Source: Mesorhizobium sp. B1-1-8 (GTDB taxonomy: Bacteria; Pseudomonadota; Alphaproteobacteria; Rhizobiales; Rhizobiaceae). Taken from it: a DNA stretch of 64,000 bases. Positions 1-7,828 of the stretch are shown here, one piece after another (the stretch's first letter is position 1; each line of letters begins with the position of its first letter). The stretch lies in NCBI RefSeq assembly GCF_006442795.2, contig NZ_CP083956.1, positions 372,001 through 436,000 on the forward strand, read 5' to 3'. The notes below the pieces were generated by a model. It was not told where the DNA came from. It saw only the letters and a list, made by a program, of their open reading frames with translations, and did no database searches. The translations under genes and the position numbers were made by a program.

Positions 1-860
1 CGCTCTATCCGCATATGACCGTCTACGACAACATGGCCTTCTCGATGAAAATCGGCAAGGAAAGCAAGACCGAGATCGACAAGCGGGTGCGGCAGGCGGC
101 GGAAATCCTGCAATTGACCAAATATCTCGACCGCCTGCCCAAGGCGATGTCGGGCGGGCAGCGGCAGCGCGTCGCCATCGGCCGCGCCATCGTGCGCAAT
201 CCGAAAGTGTTCCTGTTCGACGAGCCACTGTCGAACCTCGATGCGGCACTGCGCGTCGCCACCCGCATCGAGATCGCGAAGCTGAAGGAATCGATGCCGA
301 ACACGACGATGATCTACGTCACCCACGACCAGGTGGAGGCGATGACGCTGGCCGACCGCATCGTCGTGCTCAAGGAAGGCCATATCGAGCAGGTCGGCAC
401 GCCGATGGAGCTCTACAAGCGGCCCGGCAATCTGTTCGTCGCCCAGTTCATCGGCTCACCGGCGATGAACATCCTGCCGGCCAAGATCGAAAAGGCCGGC
501 AATCCGACTGTGGTCAGCCATGTCGGCGGCCGCAAGGCTACGGTGCCGATCGCGACGCCTGCCTCGGCGAACGGAGCGGCAGTGAGTTTTGGCGTGCGGC
601 CCGAGGATCTGGCGATCGCCACCGGCACGGACTATCTGTTCGAAGGCAAGGTGGACTATGTCGAGCAGCTTGGCGAGGTGCAGCTGGTCTATGTCGATAT
701 CGGCCGCGCCGACCTGCCGCTGGTGACGAAGCTGCCGGGCAATGTCGAGGTCAAGCGCGGCGAGACGTTGCGGCTGAATGCCAGTGCCGGCGACCTTCAT
801 ATCTTCGATGCCGACGGCCACTCCTTCACGCTGCATCGCGAGGAGGCGAAGGCGGCCTGA
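1..860 (+). CDS. Sugar ABC transporter ATP-binding protein (UgpC/MalK family), 5' end missing
   Basis: This is the C-terminal part of a carbohydrate-importer ATPase; the reading frame is open at the window edge and starts with [11 protein letters not shown], which in this family follows the Q-loop, so the Walker A region lies outside. Visible are the ABC signature ([13 protein letters not shown]), Walker B ([16 protein letters not shown]), the switch His ([15 protein letters not shown]) and a C-terminal regulatory TOBE-type domain ([10 protein letters not shown] onward). The family energises uptake of sugars or glycerol phosphates together with two permeases and a binding protein, presumably encoded upstream of the window. 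It resembles the ATPase at 43224-44222. A terminator follows directly. The substrate cannot be read from this fragment. Confidence 0.93.
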   Translation, partial: LYPHMTVYDNMAFSMKIGKESKTEIDKRVRQAAEILQLTKYLDRLPKAMSGGQRQRVAIGRAIVRNPKVFLFDEPLSNLDAALRVATRIEIAKLKESMPNTTMIYVTHDQVEAMTLADRIVVLKEGHIEQVGTPMELYKRPGNLFVAQFIGSPAMNILPAKIEKAGNPTVVSHVGGRKATVPIATPASANGAAVSFGVRPEDLAIATGTDYLFEGKVDYVEQLGEVQLVYVDIGRADLPLVTKLPGNVEVKRGETLRLNASAGDLHIFDADGHSFTLHREEAKAA

Positions 861-925
861 CGCTGACTGGTTCCGGCTGCTTCGCTGGCTGAAGGCAGAC
901 GTAAGTCCGGCTAAAAAGAAAGAGC

Positions 926-952
926 GGCGGGCAAAAGCCCGCCACTTTTTTT
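926..952. terminator. Bidirectional rho-independent terminator
   Basis: A perfect 7-bp stem (GGCGGGC / GCCCGCC) with an AAAA loop is followed by a run of seven T on the plus strand and preceded by an A-rich tract that gives a U-rich tail on the minus strand. It sits between the ABC ATPase gene (plus) and the DUF680 gene (minus), which converge, so it can serve both. Confidence 0.85.
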
Positions 953-969
953 GGAAATCGGATCGGCTG

Positions 970-1203
970 TTAGTTGTTGCCGAACAGGTTCCGATCGCTG
1001 CCCTGCGGGGCCGACTTGTGCTCGTCGCCCGAGGCATTCAACAGCTTGTGGACCGACGAGTTGGTGCCGATCGACGAGGTGCGCGTGGTATCTGCAGCGG
1101 GAGCCGGCTGGTTGACGCCGTTGGAACCATAATTGTCGCTTGCCGCGAAGGCAGCGCTCGAGACGGCCAAAAGGGCCGCGGTGGCAAGAACGATCTTTCT
1201 CAT
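970..1203 (-). CDS. DUF680 family small secreted protein (copy 1)
   Basis: A 77-residue protein with a Sec signal peptide (MRKIVLATAALLAVSSAAFA, cleavage after AFA) and a short mature part that begins ASDNYGSNGVNQPA and ends QGSDRNLFGNN. It is a clear paralogue of the gene immediately upstream (1289-1489): the mature N-terminus and the DRNLFG C-terminus are nearly identical, with a variable Ser/Thr-rich middle. DUF680 is a family of unknown function that I know mainly from Mesorhizobium. AGGAG lies about 6 bases before the ATG. It is probably periplasmic; no catalytic motif is visible. The gene ends at the bidirectional terminator. Confidence 0.85.
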   Translation of the reverse strand: MRKIVLATAALLAVSSAAFAASDNYGSNGVNQPAPAADTTRTSSIGTNSSVHKLLNASGDEHKSAPQGSDRNLFGNN

Positions 1204-1288
1204 CTTAGTCTCCTGAATTTTGTTGAATTCGACTTTCCCGGGTCAGCCGGGGACGGCAGCGAACCTGCCGCCAGTCTGAAATCGGCTA

Positions 1289-1489
1289 TTAGCGGCCGAA
1301 GAGGTTGCGATCGGCGCCCTGGGTGACAGGCTTCTGAACCGGCTCCGACTTGTTGGTCGAGGCGGTGTAGGAAGTGTCGGCCGCGACGGCCGGCTGGTTT
1401 GCGCCGTTGGAACCGTAATTGTCGCTGGCTGCGAAGGCGCTGCCGGAAATGGCCAGAAGGGCAGCGGCAGTGAGAACAATCTTTTTCAT
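1289..1489 (-). CDS. DUF680 family small secreted protein (copy 2)
   Basis: A 66-residue protein with a signal peptide (MKKIVLTAAALLAISGSAFA) and mature sequence starting ASDNYGSNGANQPA and ending QGADRNLFGR. It is the upstream member of a tandem pair with the gene at 970-1203. The copies differ by substitutions and an 11-residue length difference in the middle, so the duplication is not recent. A GGAG ribosome site precedes the ATG. Separate ribosome sites and an 85-bp gap leave it open whether the two are co-transcribed. Function unknown. Confidence 0.85.
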   Translation of the reverse strand: MKKIVLTAAALLAISGSAFAASDNYGSNGANQPAVAADTSYTASTNKSEPVQKPVTQGADRNLFGR

Positions 1490-2087
1490 TTTTGCTACTC
1501 CAGTATTTTATTTCCGTCCGTCTAGCGGCGTGTCTTGGGAATGAAATCGCGTCGTTCGGACAGCGCCGATGTGGGTGGGCCGGCTGGCGGATTCCAATCA
1601 CGAAGATTTTCCGGCTGGACCATGAACCCGCATCTTGAAATTATGATAAGCATGCCTACGATCTATTTTTATCGTAGCTAAATCAATCCATTACCCGATC
1701 CTGGCGGTTGGCTCACCGAGCGTGTCAGGACGCCAACGTTCACCGCTTCTTGTACGCACCGTCAACAGAAACGAACCGTTCAGTTCGATTAGGATCTTCT
1801 AATAGTCACTTTTCGATACCGTCGGCGCTTTAGAACCGGTCGGAAGTCGGTTCGAAAGGCGTTTGGGCTCGCATGGTCCGACGGACAAAAATGACGATTT
1901 CCAGTGCGGCCAAGACGAATGAATAACGACGGCACCCTCGGTCAAGAGATCGATGGCGGCTTCATCGCACGCCGCTCGAAAGCGCACCCGCCACTCGAAA
2001 TTGATGCTTGATCGGCGTCCGCCGCAGGCGCATCCATAGCCGAGACTTGGCGATGTCGTGAACCATTCGTTGGTCGAGGGCGGCCCG
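1490..2087. other. Intergenic region, 598 bp, with one AT-rich hairpin
   Basis: No convincing gene is seen here. The stretch is less GC-rich than its surroundings and contains a perfect 7-bp inverted repeat (CTACGAT/ATCGTAG, 1656-1677, 8-base loop). It must hold the promoter of the DUF680 pair (minus) and that of the gene at 2088 (plus). Open frames on the minus strand across 1799-2327 have no recognisable composition or motif and overlap the plus-strand gene. Confidence 0.5.
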
Positions 2088-2789
2088 ATGCGTATTGTCT
2101 TCCGTTGTGACCCGGCGCTGGCCGAAATCTTGCCTCGTCCGGTTGCCGCGCGAGGCATCCTGCCGGACTGGCTTCGCGCCATGCCCGCGAAGGCGCATTC
2201 GGAAATTCATGGCCGCGCAATTCGAACCGTCAAGCAGTGTCCACCGTTCGTCGACGCCATGTCGTATGGATTCATGATCCTGCTGCCATGCGATGTGACG
2301 GTTCATAACGGTGGATTCTCCTGGCATTGGGACACCCCGGAACCGTCAACCAAAGGGCACCCGCGGTCTCCGCTCAGCTTTCACGTGGCCGAGCAGCTTG
2401 CCGGCGCGCCGCAGTTCAATGGCTTGGCCGCGATAAAGTTCAACAGCTTCTGGACGATCGAGCTGGAGGACGGCTGGTCGCTCTTCGCAACCCATCCGGT
2501 CAACCGCGACGACCTTCCCTTTCGCCTCGTCACCGGTATCGTGGATGCCGATCGCTTTCAGGACGCCGGCATCAATTTCCCGGCGATCTGGTCGGATCGC
2601 GACTTTTCGGGTGTCCTGCCGAAGGGCACCCCGGTCGCGCAATGCTTCGCGGTGCCGCGTGCCGCGTCGGAACTGGTCTTCGAGAGCTTCGACCCCGCCC
2701 GGGAAGCGGCCTATTCGAAAACCGTCGCGGACGTGCTGGCCGCCCCCGGCGTCTATCGCAAGCAGTTTCGCGTCAAGCGCCCTCGGTAG
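2088..2789 (+). CDS. DUF6065-like protein of unknown function
   Basis: A 233-residue soluble protein. The pattern (WLRAMP near the N-terminus, KQCPPFVDAMSYGFMILLPCDVTV, FNSFWTIELEDGWSLFATHPVNRDDLPFRLVTGIVDADRF, then FPAIWSDRDFSGVLPKGTPVAQCFAVPR) recalls the DUF6065 family, which has no known activity; the assignment is from memory of the pattern and moderate. I chose ATG 2088 because GAGGGCGG lies 7 bases upstream; a GTG at 2058 in the same frame is possible. The last 17 bases overlap the 3' end of the convergent TPR gene. Neighbours (TPR protein, PqqD-like fragment) hint at a remnant of a larger accessory cluster. Confidence 0.7.
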   Translation: MRIVFRCDPALAEILPRPVAARGILPDWLRAMPAKAHSEIHGRAIRTVKQCPPFVDAMSYGFMILLPCDVTVHNGGFSWHWDTPEPSTKGHPRSPLSFHVAEQLAGAPQFNGLAAIKFNSFWTIELEDGWSLFATHPVNRDDLPFRLVTGIVDADRFQDAGINFPAIWSDRDFSGVLPKGTPVAQCFAVPRAASELVFESFDPAREAAYSKTVADVLAAPGVYRKQFRVKRPR

Positions 2790-3606
2790 GATATTCCAGC
2801 AGTTGCCTGAGCGCCTCGCGATCCAGCCACAACCGGCCGCTCGGCGCCGAGGTCAGCGACATTGCGATGACGCCGAAAGTAGCTGGTCGCAGACGGTAGG
2901 CAATCCGGTAGGCCTCGATCGCGGCTTCCACGTCGCCCATGTCCTGGAGGGCTGCACCCAGATTGACGGCAGCCTCGGCATCGTCAGGGCGCTTCCGCAA
3001 CGCCACCCGGTAGGCGGCGGCGGCTCCAGCCGCGTCATGCAGCTCGTGCCTGGCCAAGCCAAGGTCGAACCAGGCCGAGGCTGGGCTGTTCTCGGTTGCG
3101 GCTCGCTCCAGCAAGGGTGCCGCCGCGGCCGGGAATCCGTCCTCCAGCAACATTCGGCCCAAGCGGGCGGCGGCCTCGCGCGATGCCGGATCGGCCTGCA
3201 CCACTTGCCGCCAGGCATCGCGCGCCCGGTCGCGGTCGCCCGCCGCATCCAGCGTTCGTGCGCGCTCGACATACGCGTCGCCGCCCGGCGCCAATTCCCG
3301 CGCCCGCCCGAAATGGACCAGCGCTTGATCGAAATCCTCGGCTGCGCGCGCAATTCGCCCGGCAAGCAGCTGCGCGGGCGCATTGTCGGCCCTCACCGCG
3401 AGACTTGCCTGAATGCGGCTCCTGGCTTCCTCTACCTTGCCCGAGGCAAACAGGACGGCGGCCAGAAGATGGTTCAGGGCCGGGTCGCGCGGCTGGCGCC
3501 GCAGCGCTTCCTCACAACCCCGGCGCGCCTGTTCGTGGCGGCCGGCATTGAAATCGGCCACGATGCGATGCATTTGATCTTGAGCCGCCGGCTCGGTCCT
3601 GGTCAT
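2773..3606 (-). CDS. Tetratricopeptide-repeat protein
   Basis: A 277-residue protein made almost wholly of TPR helices: repeated units such as AGRHEQARRGCEEALRRQPRDPALNHLLAAVLFASGKVEEAR, AGDRDRARDAWRQVVQADPASREAAARLGRMLLEDG and PDDAEAAVNLGAALQDMGDVEAAIEAYRIAYRLRP, six or seven in all. No signal peptide or catalytic domain is visible, so a protein-interaction scaffold is likely. The ATG at 3606 has GCAGGGCGG just upstream; the frame stays open to a GTG at 3669, which would add 21 residues. It converges on and overlaps the 2088-2789 gene by 17 bp. Confidence 0.75.
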   Translation of the reverse strand: MTRTEPAAQDQMHRIVADFNAGRHEQARRGCEEALRRQPRDPALNHLLAAVLFASGKVEEARSRIQASLAVRADNAPAQLLAGRIARAAEDFDQALVHFGRARELAPGGDAYVERARTLDAAGDRDRARDAWRQVVQADPASREAAARLGRMLLEDGFPAAAAPLLERAATENSPASAWFDLGLARHELHDAAGAAAAYRVALRKRPDDAEAAVNLGAALQDMGDVEAAIEAYRIAYRLRPATFGVIAMSLTSAPSGRLWLDREALRQLLEYPTEGA

Positions 3607-3778
3607 CCGCCCTGCACCATCCCGCGCCAACAATGTTCTGAGCGTGTCCGCGGCCACCCCTTGTAACACGCCCGCGCACGTGCATGCACTGATGGCTCCG
3701 ATTCCATTGGCGGCTTACATGCGTGAGAATTTGCCATGCTGGCTGCGATCCGGTCGAGGATAGCGGGGCCGGGACTAA

Positions 3779-3880
3779 ATGCGTATTCCGATGTCTGTGC
3801 GGTTCCCAGGCAAGGACATTGTCTTTGAAACCTTCGACTGCGAAGCCGTTGTGCTCGATCTCTCCAGCGGCAGGTATTCA
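3779..3880 (+). pseudogene. Truncated PqqD-like gene fragment (N-terminus only)
   Basis: An ATG-initiated frame encodes about 33 residues (MRIPMSVRFPGKDIVFETF, then [15 protein letters not shown]) that fit the beginning of PqqD-type peptide-chaperone domains, where a pattern like F-x-GE-x-V-x-LD-x-x-x-GRYY recurs. The similarity stops at about 3877, exactly at the stop codon of the convergent reductase gene (3878-3880). The rest of a PqqD domain (about 50 residues) is absent, so I read this as a deletion or recombination remnant. The match is by pattern recall and is short. Confidence 0.45.
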
Positions 3881-4624
3881 AACCCCGTAGCGCTCGGTGC
3901 GGATCAGCCTTGCCGGGATGCCGGCATCGATCATGGCCTGGGCGGCGGCCGAGACGAAGGCATTCGAGCCGCAGACATAGGCGAGCACAGGCGCCTTTGG
4001 CAGCCGCTCGATGGCTTGCACGATCATCCGGGCATCGACGCGCCGGGAATAGTCGGCAGGGCGCCGGGCCTGCTCGCGCGTCAGCGTCAGCACCAGGTCG
4101 AACCCGTCGCGGCGGTCGTCGAGCCCGATCAGCTCGTCGCGAAAGATCACCTCGTCCCAGACCCGCGCCGAAAACACCAGCGCGATCGGCGCGGCCGATT
4201 TCCGCAAGGCGCGATGACGCACCATGGCCATCAGCGGCACCACGCCGGAGCCGCCCCCGACCAGCAGCAGCGGTCCGCCATCGCTGTCGGACCAGATGAA
4301 ATGGCCGCCGAGCGGCCCGCGCAGCTCGATCTCGTCGCCGACGGCCGCCACGTCGTGGAAGAAGGGGGAGACCTCGCCGTCATCGAGCCGCTCGATCGCC
4401 AGCTCGATACCGGCGCCTGCTTCCGGCGCCGAGGCGATGGAATAGGAGCGCCGCGCCTGATAGCCGTCCGGCGCGCTCAATCTGACGTCGACATGCTGCC
4501 CGGCCTGGTGGACAAATGGACGCGACGGCTGGAACCAGAAGCTGGTGACGCGCGGCGTGCGCTTTTCGATGCGAGAGATCGTGGCCGTCTGCCAGGGCGA
4601 CTGCGGCAGCGGTTCGGCGCTCAT
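3878..4624 (-). CDS. Ferredoxin/flavodoxin-reductase-type FAD/NAD(P)H oxidoreductase
   Basis: A 248-residue FNR-superfamily protein. The FAD-binding motif [10 protein letters not shown] (about residues 59-68) is followed by a glycine-rich NAD(P)-binding segment [19 protein letters not shown], and CGSN near the C-terminus matches the family's CG-x-x nucleotide contact. There is no plant-type [2Fe-2S] domain. It overlaps the upstream sulfite-oxidase-like gene by 4 nt (ATGA), so the two are translationally coupled. I infer that this flavoprotein passes electrons to or from the molybdoenzyme in the cytoplasm. If the upstream frameshift is real, the partner may be lost. Confidence 0.85.
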   Translation of the reverse strand: MSAEPLPQSPWQTATISRIEKRTPRVTSFWFQPSRPFVHQAGQHVDVRLSAPDGYQARRSYSIASAPEAGAGIELAIERLDDGEVSPFFHDVAAVGDEIELRGPLGGHFIWSDSDGGPLLLVGGGSGVVPLMAMVRHRALRKSAAPIALVFSARVWDEVIFRDELIGLDDRRDGFDLVLTLTREQARRPADYSRRVDARMIVQAIERLPKAPVLAYVCGSNAFVSAAAQAMIDAGIPARLIRTERYGV

Positions 4625-5233
4625 GGATCGCCCGAATAGCGCTGCTCACGCCAGGGGTCGCCATACATGTGATAGCCGCGCAGCTCCCAGAAGCCCGGTT
4701 CGTCGCGCTCGGTGAATTGCAGCCCGTTCACCCATTTGGCCGACTTCCAGAAATAAAGATGCGGAACCAGCAGGCGCGCCGGCCCGCCATGGTCGGCGGT
4801 GATCGGCTCGCCTTCGTAAAGCAGCGCCACCATCGCCTTGCCGGTGACAAGGTCTTTTGGTCGGCACATTGGTGGAATAGCCGTCGAAGGACAGCGCCAG
4901 CGTGAAGGCGGTCGGCGGCTCGATGCCGGCGTCGGCGAGAATGTCGTCGATCAGCACGCCTTGCCAGGGCGTGTTGAACTTGGTCCATGCCGTTACGCAA
5001 TGGATGTCGCGGGTCATTTTGTTCTGCGGCAAGGCGTTGAATTCGGCCCAGTTCCATTTCTTGATCGGCCGCGGTCCGTGCTTGAGCGTGAACGACCAGT
5101 CCTCGATGCGCACGCGCGGCGTCGGCCCGGCCGACAGCACCGGAAAGCCGTGCTCCAGATACTGTCCGGGCGGAATGCGTGCGTCGGTATCGGTGGAGGG
5201 GCGCCGTCCGGAGAAGAAGCCGCGGGTGACCAT
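4621..5233 (-). pseudogene. Sulfite-oxidase-like molybdopterin oxidoreductase, frameshifted
   Basis: Two overlapping frames together give a full Oxidored_molyb (sulfite oxidase/MsrP-type) protein of about 203 residues. The first part runs from ATG 5233 (GGAGG 5 bases upstream) through TRDIHCVTAWTKFNTPWQGV, whose Cys should bind the molybdenum cofactor, to [11 protein letters not shown]. The second continues [45 protein letters not shown] to the stop at 4621. The shift falls at a run of four A on the coding strand (4855-4858); removing one A restores the frame. There is no signal peptide. It is either a true pseudogene or a homopolymer sequencing error. The stop overlaps the reductase start (ATGA). 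Confidence 0.8.
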
Positions 5234-5352
5234 CGGGACGCCTCCTTGGCAATGAGGTCTTGTCGTCAGCAGTGTTCTCGAAGACGCCCCGGCGGGCAAC
5301 CGAAATCTTGGGGGAGGGACCCGCCGAAATTGTCGGCAGGTCCCGTCATTTC

Positions 5353-6894
5353 TCAGCCGGCGGCGAAAGGCACGGCGACAAAGATCTGCTGGTCGCCGCG
5401 GTCGACCAGCAGCAGCACCGACTTCTTGCCGGACTTGCCCGCCTCGGCGAGCGCCTGGTTTGCCTGCCTGGCGCTTTTCACCGGCGTGCGGTCGACGGCG
5501 ACGATGACGTCGCCCGGCTGGATGCCGGCGGCCGAGGCGCCCTTGTCCGGGTTGACGCGCTCGACGACGGCGCCGCGCTGGTTATTGGCAAGGTTAAGCT
5601 GCGCGCGGATGTCCGGGGTGATGTCGGTCAGGCCGAGGCCGAGCGAAGGCAGGCCCTGTTCGGCCGACGGCTTGCCGCCTTCACGGTTGGAGGCGGTCTT
5701 CACGTCCTCGGTGTTGCGGCCGACATCAGCGGAGATCTGCATCACCTTGCCGTTGCGCCAGACGTTGAGCGTCTCCTTGACGCCGGGCTGAACGTCGGCG
5801 ACGGCACGCGACAGGTCCTTGGGATCCTTGATCTCCTGGCCGGCAAAGCCGGTGATGACGTCACCGGTTTCAATACCGGCCTTGGCCGCCGGCGATCCGT
5901 CGGTGACCGCGGCGACCAGCGCGCCGCCCGGATGATCGAGGCCGATGGCGCTGGCGACGTCCTGCGTCACCGGCTGAATCTGGACCCCGAGGTAACCGTA
6001 TTCGATATTGCCGCCCTTCATCAGCTTGGCGACGACCTTCTGCGCCTGGTCCGACGGGATGGCGAAGCCGACACCGACGCTGCCGCCATTGGGCGAATAG
6101 ATCGCGGTGTTGATGCCGATGACATTGCCGTTGACGTCGATCAGCGGACCGCCGGAATTGCCGTGATTGATCGGCGCGTCGATCTGGATGAAGTCGTCGA
6201 ACGGCCCGCTATGCAGGTCGCGGCCGCGCGCCGAGACGATGCCGGCGGTGACGGTGGTGCCAATGCCGAACGGGTTGCCGATCGCCAGCACCTGATCGCC
6301 GGTCATCAGCTTGTCGGAATCGCCCCATTTGACGGTCGGCAATGGTTTGCTTGCCTTGACCTTCAACACCGCCAGGTCGTTCTTGGCATCGTGGCCGACC
6401 AGCGTGGCGGGAAGCTCGGTGCCGTCATCAAGCGTTACCTTGATCGAGGTGGCGCCGTCGACGACGTGATTGTCGGTGACGATGGTGCCATCGGCGCCGA
6501 CGATAAAGCCTGAGCCAAGGGCCTCGGCCCGCTGCGACTGCTGCGGCGGCGTCTTCGGCATCGGAATGCCCTGGTCGCCGAAGAACCGCTGGAAATATTG
6601 GTCGAAGGGCGAGTTGCCGTCGAAGGGCGAGCCCTCGCCCGTGGCGTCCGGCTGCCCCTTCGTGACCGTCGTGATGGTGACTACTGCCGGCTTGGTGACG
6701 GCGATGATCGGCGCGAAGGAGCCGTTTGGCGCTGTGATGCCGGCAGCCGGAGTCTGAGTGGTCGCGACGGCATTGCTCAGGCTGGCTTTGCCCGCGTTTT
6801 GCGCGGCAAAGGAGACGATGACGGGCGAAATGATCAGCGCAGCGCCCAGCAGGGCGGCGACGCGATGTCTGCGAAGAATGCTTGATGGTGACAT
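5353..6894 (-). CDS. HtrA/DegP-type periplasmic serine endoprotease with two PDZ domains
   Basis: From ATG 6894 the protein has 513 residues: a signal segment (RRHRVAALLGAALIISPVIVSFA), a trypsin-like domain and two PDZ domains (about 280-375 and 410-510). The catalytic triad is readable: His143 (TDNHVVDG), Asp173 (AKNDLAVLK) and Ser247 (NHGNSGGP). The acidic Gly/Pro-rich stretch at about 85-120 matches the LA-loop of the DegP/DegQ group. The family degrades misfolded envelope proteins. The open frame extends 44 codons further up, but the signal peptide favours 6894; the ribosome site there is weak. The gene stands alone. Confidence 0.92.
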   Translation of the reverse strand: MSPSSILRRHRVAALLGAALIISPVIVSFAAQNAGKASLSNAVATTQTPAAGITAPNGSFAPIIAVTKPAVVTITTVTKGQPDATGEGSPFDGNSPFDQYFQRFFGDQGIPMPKTPPQQSQRAEALGSGFIVGADGTIVTDNHVVDGATSIKVTLDDGTELPATLVGHDAKNDLAVLKVKASKPLPTVKWGDSDKLMTGDQVLAIGNPFGIGTTVTAGIVSARGRDLHSGPFDDFIQIDAPINHGNSGGPLIDVNGNVIGINTAIYSPNGGSVGVGFAIPSDQAQKVVAKLMKGGNIEYGYLGVQIQPVTQDVASAIGLDHPGGALVAAVTDGSPAAKAGIETGDVITGFAGQEIKDPKDLSRAVADVQPGVKETLNVWRNGKVMQISADVGRNTEDVKTASNREGGKPSAEQGLPSLGLGLTDITPDIRAQLNLANNQRGAVVERVNPDKGASAAGIQPGDVIVAVDRTPVKSARQANQALAEAGKSGKKSVLLLVDRGDQQIFVAVPFAAG

Positions 6895-7093
6895 GGTCGT
6901 TCTGTCCGGGCGAGAGTTGATCCGGCGCCGCGGGTGGTTCTCGAGGGAAGCGCCCATCGGCGTGTCGAGGGCCGGGATTGCCTGTCTCGCCATGCAGCGC
7001 AGCCGGCCGGATCGACAACCAAGCATCTAGGGTGCGGATTGGCCCGATTTAGGGTTTTGAGGTGACCTTACGAAGATTTAATTCAGAAAGCGC

Positions 7094-7828
7094 TCACGAA
7101 ACGCTCCTGCGACGCAGGTAGGCGGACGCGATTTCGCGCATCCTGGCGCGGTCGAAACTCGGGCCGTGGCCGCCATGGCCGATGCGGATCGGCAGGTCGA
7201 GCAGGCGCCGCATCGTGTGGCAATAAGCGGCGCGATCCGAATCCGGCAGGTCGTCGATCAGCATGCCGTCATAGACGGCGTCGCCGGCGAAGAACAGGCC
7301 GTCGGCCTCGTCGAAGAGCGCGATCGAATCCGGCGAATGGCCGGGAACATGCAGAACGCGGAATTTTCTATCGCCGAGGTCGACGGTATCGCCCTCATCC
7401 AGCGCGCGCGTCAGCGGCGCCGGCGGAACGCGATAGTCAGCCGGCTTCCAATCGGGCGCCGGCAATTTCGAAACGGCGCCATCGAGATTGTGGAACATAT
7501 AGGCATAGGTGACGGCGTCATCCATGCTGTCGAATTGCGCCGCGCTCATTTGCGGTCCTATCCTGAGCGGAAATTCGTGCAGCGAGCCGACATGGTCGAG
7601 ATGAATATGGGTGGCGACGACGATGAGCGGCTTGCCGGCCGGCGTGTCGATCTCCGGCGCCAGCGGACGGATGCCCATGCCGGTATCGACGAGCAGGTCG
7701 GCGTCGCGGCCCTTGAAATGCCAGATATTGGCGCGCACGAAGTCGTGCACGAAGGGCTCGGTCAGCATTGTTGTTCTGGCATCGACGACGGCCTTGCCGA
7801 ACCAGTCGCCCACCACAAGCTCGCCCAT
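7094..7828 (-). CDS. Metallo-beta-lactamase-fold hydrolase
   Basis: A 244-residue protein with the zinc motif THIHLDHVG (His74, His76, Asp78, His79), a further metal ligand in VLHVPGHSPDSIALFD and the C-terminal GHGGHGPSF. It is soluble and belongs to the glyoxalase II-like MBL hydrolases; the substrate is unknown. Its ATG shares the A of the phosphofructokinase stop codon (TGATG, 1-nt overlap at 7828), so translation is probably coupled. The pairing suggests hydrolysis of a glycolysis-linked thioester or phosphoester, but this is inference. Confidence 0.88.
   Translation of the reverse strand: MGELVVGDWFGKAVVDARTTMLTEPFVHDFVRANIWHFKGRDADLLVDTGMGIRPLAPEIDTPAGKPLIVVATHIHLDHVGSLHEFPLRIGPQMSAAQFDSMDDAVTYAYMFHNLDGAVSKLPAPDWKPADYRVPPAPLTRALDEGDTVDLGDRKFRVLHVPGHSPDSIALFDEADGLFFAGDAVYDGMLIDDLPDSDRAAYCHTMRRLLDLPIRIGHGGHGPSFDRARMREIASAYLRRRSVS

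Noticed and set aside
1799..2327. Several 90-130 residue minus-strand frames
   Set aside because: They overlap each other and the 2088-2789 gene, lack ribosome sites and resemble no family.
5260..6513. 417-residue plus-strand frame, and similar ones at 7768-9138 and 59801-60943
   Set aside because: All are antisense shadows of well-identified genes (HtrA, phosphofructokinase, molybdenum hydroxylase) and show no recognisable domain.
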